Source: Cyclobacteriaceae bacterium
GTDB lineage: Bacteria; Bacteroidota; Bacteroidia; Cytophagales; Cyclobacteriaceae
Assembly (NCBI GenBank): GCA_020436165.1
Contig: JAGQYI010000029.1
Location: 186,001-250,000, forward strand
Direction of reading: 5' to 3'
DNA length: 64,000 nucleotides
The position numbers and the translations under genes are program-made. Below, one piece after another: positions 9,171 through 18,122 of the stretch. The notes beneath the pieces were generated by a model. That model did not search any database, was not told where the DNA came from, and saw only the letters and a list, made by a program, of their open reading frames with translations. How positions within the stretch are numbered: the first letter of the stretch is position 1; each line of letters begins with the position of its first letter.

Positions 9171-9235
9171 TGACGTAGCCTGTTTGTATGAAGAAATATC
9201 GGCCTGCTGAGTTCACTCGGCAGGCTTTTTTTTTT
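9150..9235 (+). promoter_or_regulatory. Transcription attenuator of the trp operon (competing hairpins and terminator)
   Basis: The terminator stem pairs 9202-9210 with 9217-9225 (GCCTGCTGA/TCGGCAGGC, one wobble, 6-nt loop), followed by ten Ts (9226-9235). Segment 9150-9158 can pair with 9166-9173 just after the Trp codons. Segment 9166-9179 can instead pair with 9206-9217 (AGTGA with TCACT, then AC/GT, T/A and AGC/GCT with bulges). That second pairing would break the terminator. This is the standard 1:2, 2:3, 3:4 logic of ribosome-mediated attenuation. Pairings were found by eye, not by energy calculation. Confidence 0.75.
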
Positions 9236-9243
9236 ACACAACT

Positions 9244-10590
9244 ATGAAAACTAAATTATTTACAACGGTTAAAACACAAATTGGAGACCTGGTTACTCCC
9301 GTGAGTATCTATTTGAAAGTGCGAGAGAAATACCCGGTAAGTGTTCTGCTGGAAAGCTCCGATTATCAGGGAAAAGAAAATAGTTTTTCATTTATTGGTT
9401 TTGAGCCCATTGCAACTTTCGAAACAACGGATAAGAGCGATAAGAGAGAAGTACTTAGAGGGCTTGAAGAGTTTTATGACAGGCACGAAACAGATTCTGA
9501 TAATCCGCTGGCTAAGCAATTCAATGGTATTTTTGGCTATGTTACCTTCGAATCCATTCAATATTTCGATACACTGGAACCAACCTACAAACCTCAAATA
9601 CCAAATATTAGGTTTCATCTGTTTAAGTACGTGCTGGCTTTCGACCATTTCAGTAATCAGTTGCATATTATCGAAAATAAGCTTTCAAAGGATGAGCCTA
9701 GTAACATTGACAACATCAATAAGTTGATTAATCAGATGAATGGTGCACGCTTTTCATTTAAATCGGCTGAGAAGAAAAGCCCGATAACAGACGAGCAGTA
9801 TATGGGCCTGGTAACTAAGGCCAAGGAACATTGCAAAAGAGGAGATGTATTCCAGCTAGTGCTTTCAAGGCCTTATGCAAAAAGTTTTAAGGGGGACGAA
9901 TTTAACGTATACCGTGCGTTACGCTCCATAAACCCATCACCCTACTTGTTTTATTTTGACTATGGGAGCTATAAACTGATGGGCTCTTCACCTGAAGCTC
10001 AGATTGTGGTTAAAAACCATGAAGCAGAAATACACCCAATTGCCGGAACAGTAAAGCGAACAGGTGATGAGTTAGAAGATGAAAAAGCAGCCAATCAATT
10101 AACCTGGGACCCTAAAGAAAATGCAGAGCATGTAATGTTAGTTGATCTTGCCCGCAACGATCTTTCACGCACATGTTCCAATGTTTATGTAGAAAAAGGA
10201 AAACATCTGCAGTATTTCAGCCATGTAATACACCTTGTGTCTATTGTTAAGGGTAAGCTACCCAAAGAAATTTCGCCTTTCAAAGCAATGGCGAGCTCTT
10301 TCCCGGCCGGCACACTTTCAGGAGCGCCAAAGTATAAAGCTGTGGAGCTTATAAACAAATACGAGAATCAGGCCAGGGGATTTTACGGTGGAGCTATTGG
10401 TTACGCCAATTTCAATGGAGATTTAAATATGGCTATTATGATCCGTAGTCTGATGTCATTGAATAACAAGTTGTATTATCAGGCAGGCGCAGGGCTTGTT
10501 ATCGATTCAAAAGAAGAAAACGAACTACAGGAAGTAGAGAATAAGTTAAGAGCATTAAACACCGCCATTGAGATGGCTGAGGAATTATAG
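9244..10590 (+). CDS. trpE: Anthranilate synthase component I
   Basis: Converts chorismate plus ammonia or glutamine to anthranilate, the first step of tryptophan synthesis. The N-terminal LLESSDYQGKENSFSFIG region carries the LLES motif associated with tryptophan feedback binding. The C-terminal chorismate-binding core shows PIAGTVKRTG, MLVDLARNDLSR, FPAGTLSGAPKYKA and YQAGAGLVIDS. The 448-residue length is typical of the shorter Bacteroidota form. It starts 8 bases after the attenuator T-run and trpG follows after 2 bases. Confidence 0.97.
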   Translation: MKTKLFTTVKTQIGDLVTPVSIYLKVREKYPVSVLLESSDYQGKENSFSFIGFEPIATFETTDKSDKREVLRGLEEFYDRHETDSDNPLAKQFNGIFGYVTFESIQYFDTLEPTYKPQIPNIRFHLFKYVLAFDHFSNQLHIIENKLSKDEPSNIDNINKLINQMNGARFSFKSAEKKSPITDEQYMGLVTKAKEHCKRGDVFQLVLSRPYAKSFKGDEFNVYRALRSINPSPYLFYFDYGSYKLMGSSPEAQIVVKNHEAEIHPIAGTVKRTGDELEDEKAANQLTWDPKENAEHVMLVDLARNDLSRTCSNVYVEKGKHLQYFSHVIHLVSIVKGKLPKEISPFKAMASSFPAGTLSGAPKYKAVELINKYENQARGFYGGAIGYANFNGDLNMAIMIRSLMSLNNKLYYQAGAGLVIDSKEENELQEVENKLRALNTAIEMAEEL

Positions 10591-10592
10591 AA

Positions 10593-11174
10593 ATGAGCAC
10601 TAAAGTCTTATTAATTGATAATTACGATTCGTTTACGTACAACCTTGTACAGTTGGTTCAGGAGGTTACAGGGGAGCGGCCAACCGTTGTGCGCAATGAT
10701 GAGCTTGATTCGGTGGTTTTGACTGATTACAGCCATGTTATTTTATCTCCGGGACCAGGTATTCCCGATGAAGCTGGTGACCTTAAAAAAACCATCGGCC
10801 AGTTGGCCAATTCAAAAACCCCAACCTTGGGAGTTTGTTTGGGACAGCAAGCCATTGCTGAGCAATTTGGAGGCTCTCTTATTAATCTTGACAAAGTTTA
10901 TCATGGTATTGGAAGCACTATGCGTATCGTCAGGCAAGATACTTTGTTTAATGGGGTTCCTGAAACCTTTGAAGCCGGCCGCTATCATTCCTGGATCGTG
11001 AACCGTACTACATTGCCCGATGAGCTGGAAGTATTGTGCGATGGCCCCGAAGGCGAAATAATGGCGATACGCCATAAATCACTTCCCATTTTAGGAGTAC
11101 AATTTCATCCGGAGTCCATTTTAACAAAAGATGGAAAAACAATGATTAAGAATTTTTTAATGAGTACCAAATGA
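10593..11174 (+). CDS. trpG: Anthranilate synthase component II (glutamine amidotransferase)
   Basis: Class I glutamine amidotransferase that supplies ammonia to TrpE. The catalytic triad is visible: Cys82 in GVCLGQQ, His172 and Glu174 in QFHPES. NYDSFTYNLVQ at the N-terminus and SPGPGIP are family hallmarks. It has 193 residues, with no fusion to TrpD or TrpE. The last 4 bases overlap trpD (ATGA), which suggests translational coupling. A role in p-aminobenzoate synthesis as well is possible but not shown. Confidence 0.96.
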   Translation: MSTKVLLIDNYDSFTYNLVQLVQEVTGERPTVVRNDELDSVVLTDYSHVILSPGPGIPDEAGDLKKTIGQLANSKTPTLGVCLGQQAIAEQFGGSLINLDKVYHGIGSTMRIVRQDTLFNGVPETFEAGRYHSWIVNRTTLPDELEVLCDGPEGEIMAIRHKSLPILGVQFHPESILTKDGKTMIKNFLMSTK

Positions 11175-12160
11175 AAGCTATACTGGAATATTTGTTGTCG
11201 GGAGAACAGCTATCTGAAATGCAGGCCTACGAAGTAATGCGGAGCATAGGTGAAGGCGATTATTCAGCGGAGCATATTTCTGCATTTATTGCACACTACT
11301 GGCACAAGCCGGTATCTACGGAAGAATTATCCGGTTTTAGAAATGCGCTGCTTGATCTGGCAATTCCTGTAAAACTGGATTCCGAAAAGGCTATTGATTT
11401 ATGCGGCACAGGTGGTGATGGAAAAAACACCTTTAATATCTCCACATTAACAGCAATTATTGTAGCTGGTGCCGGGTACCGGGTGGTTAAACACGGTAAC
11501 TATGGAGTTACATCCATAAGTGGTTCTTCCAATGTGCTGGAAGCAATGGGATACAGATTTTCTAAAGATGAGAAAGAACTTTCTGACCAGCTGAAAAGCT
11601 GCAACATGACTTTCTTGCATGCTCCTTTGTTTCATCCTGCCTTAAAAGAAGTAGGTGCTATTCGAAGAAATCTGGGTTTAAAGACCTTCTTTAATATGCT
11701 TGGGCCATTGGTAAACCCTGCCAAACCAGGGTATCAATTGGTAGGTGTGTACAATTTACAGGTAGCAAGGCAGTATCAATACCTTTTACAGCAATCGGGT
11801 AGGCAATTTACCATTGTACACAGCCTTGATGGCTACGATGAAATAACGCTTACCGGAGACACACGGGTTATCTCAAACGATTATGATGGGATCATGACCC
11901 CGAAACAAATGCTCGTATCCGAACCGCTAAAGCCCGAGGAAATATTTGGCGGAGATACCATTGAAGAAGCAGCTGATATATTTCGAAAAGTGCTAAATGG
12001 AAAGGGAACGGATGCACAAAATGCAGTTGTACTTGCTAATTCTGCTATGGCTATTAAAACACTGACCAACAAAGAGTTAAAAGAGTCTTACGCAGAAGCT
12101 AAGGAGGCACTCATGTCGGACGCAGCTCAAAAGAACTTTAACCTTTTAATCAATGGCTAA
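11171..12160 (+). CDS. trpD: Anthranilate phosphoribosyltransferase
   Basis: Transfers phosphoribose from PRPP to anthranilate. The PRPP-binding glycine-rich motif LCGTGGDGKNTFNIST and the substrate loop KHGNYGVTSISGSSNVLEAMG are present. In the latter, Asn stands where many homologues have Asp in GSADVLE. The 329-residue length is normal. It overlaps trpG by 4 bases and trpC by 8 bases. Confidence 0.96.
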   Translation: MKAILEYLLSGEQLSEMQAYEVMRSIGEGDYSAEHISAFIAHYWHKPVSTEELSGFRNALLDLAIPVKLDSEKAIDLCGTGGDGKNTFNISTLTAIIVAGAGYRVVKHGNYGVTSISGSSNVLEAMGYRFSKDEKELSDQLKSCNMTFLHAPLFHPALKEVGAIRRNLGLKTFFNMLGPLVNPAKPGYQLVGVYNLQVARQYQYLLQQSGRQFTIVHSLDGYDEITLTGDTRVISNDYDGIMTPKQMLVSEPLKPEEIFGGDTIEEAADIFRKVLNGKGTDAQNAVVLANSAMAIKTLTNKELKESYAEAKEALMSDAAQKNFNLLING

Positions 12161-12947
12161 TATTCTGGATAAAATAGTAGCTACCAAAAGGCAAGAGGTT
12201 GCTCTTTCCAAGCAAACGCATGTATACTCTCTTCTTGAGTCAGAAATAGAATATTTAACGGCTGTATCATTAGCAAAAAGTTTTAAAACCAAGCCAGGCA
12301 TTATTGCCGAATTCAAACGAGCGTCCCCTTCAAAAGGAGTTATTAATGGCGTAGCCAATATAGAAACCGTGGTTGGTGGATACAGCAACGGAGGGGCTTC
12401 TGCTATATCGGTATTAACAGACAAATCCTATTTCCAGGCCAGGCCAGATGATTTTGGAAAGGCACGACTTACAACAAGTAAGCCAATGCTTCGAAAGGAG
12501 TTTATCATCGATGAATACCAATTATATGAATCGAGAGCAATGGGTGCAAACGTTATTTTGCTTATTGCAGCTATTCTAACCAAAGAAGAGATAAGGAATT
12601 TTACAAAAAAGGCGCATCAGTTGGGTATGGAGGTTCTGCTTGAATTGCATGATGAAGACGAAATAAGCAAGGTGTCAGGATTAGAGGATATGATTGGTGT
12701 GAACAATCGCAACCTTAAAACCTTTGAGGTGGACATACAGCAATCGACCAAAATCAAAAAACAGCTTGCTTCCCCTGAAACACCTATGATCTCCGAAAGT
12801 GGTCTTTCTGGAATTGAGGAGATTAAATATTTGATTTCAGAAGGGTTTATAGGGTTTTTAATGGGAGAACATTTCATGAAACATTCCGAACCTGTTCAGG
12901 CATTTGAACATTTCATCCTTGAGTTCAAAAAAGTTATAACCGAATGA
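12153..12947 (+). CDS. trpC: Indole-3-glycerol phosphate synthase
   Basis: A TIM-barrel enzyme that closes the indole ring of CdRP. It shows GIIAEFKRASPSKG (catalytic Lys and phosphate-binding region), SVLTDKSYFQ, LRKEFIIDEYQ, GVNNRNLKTFEVD and ISESGLSG, all characteristic of TrpC. It is monofunctional at 264 residues because trpF is a separate gene. It overlaps trpD by 8 bases and trpF by 4. Confidence 0.97.
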   Translation: MANILDKIVATKRQEVALSKQTHVYSLLESEIEYLTAVSLAKSFKTKPGIIAEFKRASPSKGVINGVANIETVVGGYSNGGASAISVLTDKSYFQARPDDFGKARLTTSKPMLRKEFIIDEYQLYESRAMGANVILLIAAILTKEEIRNFTKKAHQLGMEVLLELHDEDEISKVSGLEDMIGVNNRNLKTFEVDIQQSTKIKKQLASPETPMISESGLSGIEEIKYLISEGFIGFLMGEHFMKHSEPVQAFEHFILEFKKVITE

Positions 12948-13570
12948 ATGCACCACTAAAAATAAAAGTATGTGGTAATAAGGAACCGGAAAACCTTGTG
13001 CAGGTTTGTGCATTACACCCGGAGTTTATTGGTTTTATTTTTTATGAAGAATCTAAACGCTTTGTAAGCAAACCTGCCATTGGTTTTGCTGCAACCGATT
13101 GTAAGGCAAAGCGGGTAGGAGTGTTTGTAAATGCTTCAGAAGGGGAAATAAGGGAGAAGGTCGATGCCTTTAACCTTGATTTTGTTCAGTTGCATGGAGA
13201 TGAATCTCCAGAGTTTTGTGAAAGTATAAGCCAGATCAGGCCTGTTTTTAAGGCATTTCAGATAGATAATAATTTTAATTTCAACACATTAACTAACTAT
13301 TTATCAGTTTGTTATATGTTTTTATTTGATACCGCCTCAAAATCCTATGGTGGATCTGGAAAAAAGTTCGATTGGGGTCTTTTGAGCTCATATAAAGGAT
13401 CTGTTCCATTCCTGTTGAGTGGTGGTATTGTACCAACTGATGCAGCGTCAATTAAAGAATTGGAACATCCCATGCTAGCCGGTGTTGATATAAACAGTCA
13501 ATTTGAAATCGAACATGGAATTAAGGATATAAATAAGCTAAAAGAATTTTTTAAACAATTTGAAAGATGA
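12944..13570 (+). CDS. trpF: Phosphoribosylanthranilate isomerase
   Basis: An Amadori-type isomerase between TrpD and TrpC. KVCGNKEPEN carries the catalytic Cys10, with Asn in the position where most homologues have Met (CGM). FDTASKSYGGSGKKFDW carries the catalytic Asp, and LSGGIVP and GVDINSQFE form the phosphate-binding end of the barrel. It has 208 residues and overlaps both neighbours by 4 bases. Confidence 0.95.
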   Translation: MNAPLKIKVCGNKEPENLVQVCALHPEFIGFIFYEESKRFVSKPAIGFAATDCKAKRVGVFVNASEGEIREKVDAFNLDFVQLHGDESPEFCESISQIRPVFKAFQIDNNFNFNTLTNYLSVCYMFLFDTASKSYGGSGKKFDWGLLSSYKGSVPFLLSGGIVPTDAASIKELEHPMLAGVDINSQFEIEHGIKDINKLKEFFKQFER

Positions 13571-14742
13571 TACAGCCCACAGAAGATGGATTTTATGGAG
13601 AATTTGGAGGTGCGTTTGTTCCAGAGATGTTGCATGCCAATGTAGAGGAGCTTCGTAACAACTACAAAAGAATTTTGGATTCCCGTGAGTTTAAAGAAGA
13701 GTTGGGAGATCTGCTTAAAAACTATGTTGGGCGGCCAACGCCACTCTACAAAGCCTCTAATCTTTCAGCATATTTTGGAGCCAACATATATTTGAAACGC
13801 GAAGATCTTAATCATACGGGTGCACACAAGATCAACAATGCGCTAGGCCAAATTCTTTTGGCCAGAATGATGGGTAAAACCCACATAATCGCTGAAACAG
13901 GAGCAGGTCAGCATGGCGTTGCTGCAGCTACAGCCAGCGCGCTAATGGGAATGCCCTGTAAGGTTTTTATGGGAGAAATAGATATTGAACGCCAGGCTCC
14001 CAATGTGGCCCGAATGAAAATGCTGGGTTCCGAAGTGATTGCTGCAACTTCGGGCAGCAAAACACTGAAGGATGCTACCAACGAGGCTATTCGTTATTGG
14101 ATTGGCCACCCGGATACCTATTATTTAATTGGTTCTGTTGTTGGTCCTCATCCGTATCCTGATCTTGTGGCTCGTTTGCAAGCGGTTATCAGTAAAGAAA
14201 TTGAAGAGCAGCTAACACATGAGGTAGGAGTTGAACGCCCGGATTACGTAGTGGCTTGCGTTGGTGGTGGGAGTAATGCAGCAGGTGCTTTCTATCATTT
14301 TATTGAAGATGAACAGGTAAAGCTTGTGGCTGTGGAAGCTGCCGGAAAGGGAGTGGAATCTGGTGAGTCAGCAGCTACCTATCAGTTGGGAAGTTTAGGA
14401 ATAATCCATGGCAACCAAACACTGGTTATGCAAACGGGAGAAGGGCAGATCATAGAGCCTTATTCCATTTCGGCAGGCCTCGATTACCCGGGCATTGGAC
14501 CCATGCTGGCACATTTGCTTTCCACAGGAAGATGCGAGGCCTTATCAGCAACTGATGAAGAAGCCTTGCAGGCAGCGTTGTTGTTAACTCAGCAAGAAGG
14601 TATCATTCCTGCTTTGGAATCAGCCCATGCAATTGCTGCCCTGGAACGTTTGCCCCTTAAACCAACCGACATTGTGGTTGTAAATCTATCGGGAAGAGGC
14701 GATAAAGATTTAGCCACTTATATGAAGCATTTTGACCTCTAA
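13567..14742 (+). CDS. trpB: Tryptophan synthase beta chain
   Basis: A PLP enzyme that joins indole and serine. Lys88 in TGAHKINNA is the PLP lysine. ETGAGQHGVA and the phosphate cup GGGSNAAG are intact. YGEFGGAFVPEML at the N-terminus and VVNLSGRGDKD at the C-terminus place it in the main TrpB1 class, which works with TrpA. It has 391 residues. The start codon overlaps the trpF stop (ATGA). Confidence 0.97.
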   Translation: MIQPTEDGFYGEFGGAFVPEMLHANVEELRNNYKRILDSREFKEELGDLLKNYVGRPTPLYKASNLSAYFGANIYLKREDLNHTGAHKINNALGQILLARMMGKTHIIAETGAGQHGVAAATASALMGMPCKVFMGEIDIERQAPNVARMKMLGSEVIAATSGSKTLKDATNEAIRYWIGHPDTYYLIGSVVGPHPYPDLVARLQAVISKEIEEQLTHEVGVERPDYVVACVGGGSNAAGAFYHFIEDEQVKLVAVEAAGKGVESGESAATYQLGSLGIIHGNQTLVMQTGEGQIIEPYSISAGLDYPGIGPMLAHLLSTGRCEALSATDEEALQAALLLTQQEGIIPALESAHAIAALERLPLKPTDIVVVNLSGRGDKDLATYMKHFDL

Positions 14743-14747
14743 CCAAT

Positions 14748-15509
14748 ATGAGTAGAATAACCACAACTTTTGCCAAGCAAAAACCATTGCTCAATATATT
14801 TATAACTGCCGGGTATCCACAAGTGAATAGTTTGCCGGAGTTGGCTAACCAGCTTTTTACAAAGGGAATTGCTATCCTGGAAGTAGGAATGCCATATTCG
14901 GATCCTCTGGCCGATGGACCGGTTATACAACAAACCAGTGCATTAGCTTTAAAGAATGGGATTACCATGGCCCAAATCTTTGACCAGATCAAGCTGATAC
15001 GGAAAACAGAACAACAGGCGCCTATCTTTCTTATGGGGTATTTGAATCAACTGTTACAGTTTGGGCCTGAGTCATTCTTAAAGGCCTGCACCGATGCCGA
15101 AGTGGATGGCCTTATCATTCCCGATCTGCCGTATGAGGTTTACCTTTCTAGCTATAAACCATTATTTGAGCGGTATGGAATGGCCATCTCATTCTTAATA
15201 ACCCCTGGAACAAGTGAAGAACGTATAAAAGCGTTAGATGCTGCTTGCAACTCATTTCTCTATATTGTTTCCGATAACAGTTTAACAGGAGCAGGAAAAG
15301 GTCAATTTAGCCATTCACAATTAGCTTATTTTAAACGGATTAATGATATGAATCTTAAGAATCCAACTATGATTGGGTTTGGCATTTCATCCAAAAATAT
15401 GCTGATTGAAGCAGGCAAATATGCGAATGGCGCGATTATTGGTACTGCCTACCTGGAATCGATCAAACGTGAAGAGAACGAAGCTTTTATTTCGGAATTA
15501 ACCAGTTAG
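14748..15509 (+). CDS. trpA: Tryptophan synthase alpha chain
   Basis: Cleaves indole-3-glycerol phosphate and channels indole to TrpB. The catalytic Glu and Asp are visible in LEVGMPYSDPLADGPVIQ. The substrate loop region GLIIPDLPYE and the phosphate-binding GFGISS follow. It has 253 residues and lies 5 bases after trpB, as the last gene of the operon. No clear terminator follows in the 52 bases before the next gene. Confidence 0.96.
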   Translation: MSRITTTFAKQKPLLNIFITAGYPQVNSLPELANQLFTKGIAILEVGMPYSDPLADGPVIQQTSALALKNGITMAQIFDQIKLIRKTEQQAPIFLMGYLNQLLQFGPESFLKACTDAEVDGLIIPDLPYEVYLSSYKPLFERYGMAISFLITPGTSEERIKALDAACNSFLYIVSDNSLTGAGKGQFSHSQLAYFKRINDMNLKNPTMIGFGISSKNMLIEAGKYANGAIIGTAYLESIKREENEAFISELTS

Positions 15510-15561
15510 TCGTTCAACAACTCCACAGGTTTGGTTATATTTATACTACTAAAGCAGAACT

Positions 15562-15993
15562 ATGAAAAAGCTACAGTTACTTTCAAAAGCACTTTTATTA
15601 GTGGCTATTTTAGGTCTGGCATTTACGCCACGAGCCAATGCCCAGGACCGCAATAAGCGACAAAGAGAAAGCTTGCTAACAGCAAAAAAATGGACCATTG
15701 TAGAAGTGAAGAGAAACAAGCTCGGAAAACTTAAAAAAATGGATGGTTTTCGTCTGGAGGTTGGAAACGAGTTTTCATTGGGTATTGACCACAAATTTGG
15801 ATACAAGAACAATGATTATGAGTACATGTCAGGCAAATGGGTACTTGACGGAAACATACTAATGCTGATCCACGATGCAAGGGATGCTACCAATCGCCTT
15901 GAGAATACACGTTATAAGATCAAACGCTTATCAAAGGATGAGTTGTTTCTAAAGCGCATTTCAAAACCAAAAGGAAAAATAAGATTTAAGTAA
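15562..15993 (+). CDS. Secreted lipocalin-like small protein
   Basis: A 143-residue protein with a clear signal peptide (KKLQLLSKALLLVAILGLAF then PRANAQ). The mature part is beta-rich and basic, with LLTAKKWTIVEVKRN near the start and SGKWVLDGNILMLI in the middle, the pattern of lipocalin-like domains in Bacteroidota. It is probably periplasmic. The gene ends 2 bases before the LpoB-like gene, suggesting shared transcription. Ligand and role are unknown. Confidence 0.7.
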   Translation: MKKLQLLSKALLLVAILGLAFTPRANAQDRNKRQRESLLTAKKWTIVEVKRNKLGKLKKMDGFRLEVGNEFSLGIDHKFGYKNNDYEYMSGKWVLDGNILMLIHDARDATNRLENTRYKIKRLSKDELFLKRISKPKGKIRFK

Positions 15994-15995
15994 AT

Positions 15996-16583
15996 ATGAA
16001 AAACGCACGCTTCCCTTTAGTGGCTTTGGCCTTGATAATTTTAGCAACAGGCTGCGCCACTCGAAAAGTGACCCGAATTGATCCGCAGGAACAGGTGGAC
16101 CTTAGTGGTCGATGGAATGACACCGATTCCAAACAAGTAGCAGAACAAATGAGCAGGGATGTATTAAGCAAGCCCTGGCTTGCCAGGTTTGAGGGTCAGA
16201 AACAACGTCCTCCGGTGGTTATTATTGGCATTATTGTTAACAGAAGCCATGAGCATATAGAGGCTGAAACCTTTGTTAAAGATGTAGAAATTGAATTTAT
16301 TAACTCAGGTAAAGTTAGAGTTGTTTCAAGTGATTTGTTCAGAGAAAAATTACGCGAAGAGAGAGAGTCACAACAAACCAATGCATCGCCAGAAACACAA
16401 AAGCGCTTAGCAGCCGAACTGGGAGCTGATTTTATGCTTTTTGGAACGATTAACTCAACAGTTGATGAATACAAGAAGGAACGTGTTGTTAACTATAAAG
16501 TAAACCTGGAACTGGCTGATCTTGAAACAACTGAAAAAGTTTGGATAGGGGATAAAGAAATTAAAAAATACATTAAGAACTAA
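15996..16583 (+). CDS. LpoB-like outer-membrane lipoprotein (penicillin-binding protein activator family)
   Basis: The signal peptide ends in a lipobox (LATGC, lipid-bearing Cys20). The mature domain matches the LpoB family: SGRWNDTDSKQVAEQM, RPPVVIIGIIVNRS, VRVVSSDLFREKLREER and ELGADFMLFGTINS. In enterobacteria LpoB activates PBP1b from the outer membrane. In Bacteroidota the partner is unproven. The next gene is a COG3014-type lipoprotein, a pairing that recurs in other bacteria. A hairpin lies between them. Confidence 0.85.
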   Translation: MKNARFPLVALALIILATGCATRKVTRIDPQEQVDLSGRWNDTDSKQVAEQMSRDVLSKPWLARFEGQKQRPPVVIIGIIVNRSHEHIEAETFVKDVEIEFINSGKVRVVSSDLFREKLREERESQQTNASPETQKRLAAELGADFMLFGTINSTVDEYKKERVVNYKVNLELADLETTEKVWIGDKEIKKYIKN

Positions 16584-16615
16584 CAGTATTAATTTAATTG
16601 CTGTTAAAACTTTAT

Positions 16616-16672
16616 ATGTTCCGGGTCTTCACATCAACATGGGGATAGTTAGAAGATTCCGGAACATTTTTC
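16616..16672 (+). terminator. Hairpin between the LpoB-like and COG3014-like genes
   Basis: A perfect 9-bp stem (ATGTTCCGG at 16616-16624, CCGGAACAT at 16659-16667) encloses a second 5-bp stem (TCTTC 16626-16630, GAAGA 16652-16656). TTTTTCATTT follows. It ends only about 10 bases before the next ATG (16683). It may be a weak terminator or a translational control element. Confidence 0.5.
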
Positions 16673-16682
16673 ATTTATTGAC

Positions 16683-18122
16683 ATGACCGGCATTCACTCA
16701 TTTCTATTTCATGTAAAACGGGTCACGCTAGTGATGCTTTTGCTTGTTCTGCTGGGATCATGTGTTGCTCCTACCTATTACCAGAAATTTTACAAATTCA
16801 ATAAGTCGGTAAGTGACGGAAATTTGGTGGAAGCCGAGAAAATGATGAAATCAGAACAAGCCAAAATGGAAAAGAGCCGGCTTCGTTTTCTGTTTTGGGT
16901 AAATGCCGGGGTGGTAGCTTCTATGCAAGGAAAATTTGAAGAGAGTAATGCCTATTTTGAAAAGGCCGACCTCTTTATTGAAGACTATCAGAAAAACTTT
17001 CTGGAGGAGGGAGGAGCATTTCTTTTGAACCCAAACCTTTCAACATATCAGGGAGAAGATCATGAAAAGCTGATGATCAATTACTACAAAGCCCTGAATT
17101 ACTACCAAATGGGAAAGTACGATGAGGCTGTTGTTGAATGCAAACGCATGGATATTCGGTTGCATCAATTAAGCGAAAAGTATAGTTCTGAAAATAAGTT
17201 TAGCGAAGATGCTTTTATCCATGTGCTGATGGGAATTATTTATGATGGCACCGGTGACTATAACAATGCTTTTATTGCTTACAGAAATGCGTTAGAGATT
17301 TATGAAGGTGAATATGCCAACCTTTTTAAGATGCAGGTTCCTGAGCAACTCAAGCAGGACCTTGTTCGAACTGCTGACCTTTCAGGCATTTACGATGAGC
17401 GGGACCGCTTTATAAAAAAGTTTGACCTAAGCTATGAACGCCCTGCCTCGGACCAGGCGCATGCTGTTATTATTTGGAACAATGGCCTGGGGCCTATCAA
17501 GGACGAGTGGGGTATTAATTTTACGCTTGTTCGATACGATGACGGCTGGGTGTCATTTGTCAACGACAATTACCATATGAATTTCCGCTTCCAGGTAAGC
17601 GATGACACAGATTTGAGTGGTATCACCTGGATCAGGGCTGTATTTCCTAAATATGTTGAACGTCCTTTATATTACAAAAGCGCCATCGTAAGTACCGAAA
17701 CTGAAAGCCGACCGCTCAGTTTGCTTGAGGATGTAAATGCAGTTTCGTTTAAAGTACTGGAAGAGCGCATGTTTTGGGAATTCAGTAAATCGTTACTTCG
17801 GGTAGCCTTAAAGCAGGCCGCAGCTGCACAAGTGAGTAAAGACAACGAAGGGTTGGGTTCTGCACTGAGCATTCTTGGTTCGCTAACCGAAAGCGCAGAT
17901 ACAAGAAACTGGCAAACACTACCACATAGCATTTACTACACCCGCCTCGATGTGGAAGCGAACAAGGAAAATGCCATTGAAATGGACCTGACGAATGTGA
18001 ACGGACAGGTTGAGCAGCATAGCTTTAAGGTAAAACCTACAGAAGGAGAAACGGTTTTGTTTCCAATAAACACAATGGCAACCACATTTTGGTATTTACG
18101 AGGCTACCAGGTCACTCAATAG
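16683..18122 (+). CDS. COG3014-like TPR lipoprotein
   Basis: A 479-residue lipoprotein with lipobox LLGSC (Cys27). Repeated helical pairs of TPR type follow (residues about 45-210, for example NYYKALNYYQMGKYDEAVVECKRMD and VLMGIIYDGTGDYNNAFIAYRNALEIYEGEY), then a beta-rich C-terminal half. Proteins of this type are often encoded beside LpoB-like lipoproteins, as here, and may act with them at the cell wall. That role is inference. Its stop codon directly abuts the convergent cytochrome gene with no spacer. Confidence 0.75.
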   Translation: MTGIHSFLFHVKRVTLVMLLLVLLGSCVAPTYYQKFYKFNKSVSDGNLVEAEKMMKSEQAKMEKSRLRFLFWVNAGVVASMQGKFEESNAYFEKADLFIEDYQKNFLEEGGAFLLNPNLSTYQGEDHEKLMINYYKALNYYQMGKYDEAVVECKRMDIRLHQLSEKYSSENKFSEDAFIHVLMGIIYDGTGDYNNAFIAYRNALEIYEGEYANLFKMQVPEQLKQDLVRTADLSGIYDERDRFIKKFDLSYERPASDQAHAVIIWNNGLGPIKDEWGINFTLVRYDDGWVSFVNDNYHMNFRFQVSDDTDLSGITWIRAVFPKYVERPLYYKSAIVSTETESRPLSLLEDVNAVSFKVLEERMFWEFSKSLLRVALKQAAAAQVSKDNEGLGSALSILGSLTESADTRNWQTLPHSIYYTRLDVEANKENAIEMDLTNVNGQVEQHSFKVKPTEGETVLFPINTMATTFWYLRGYQVTQ

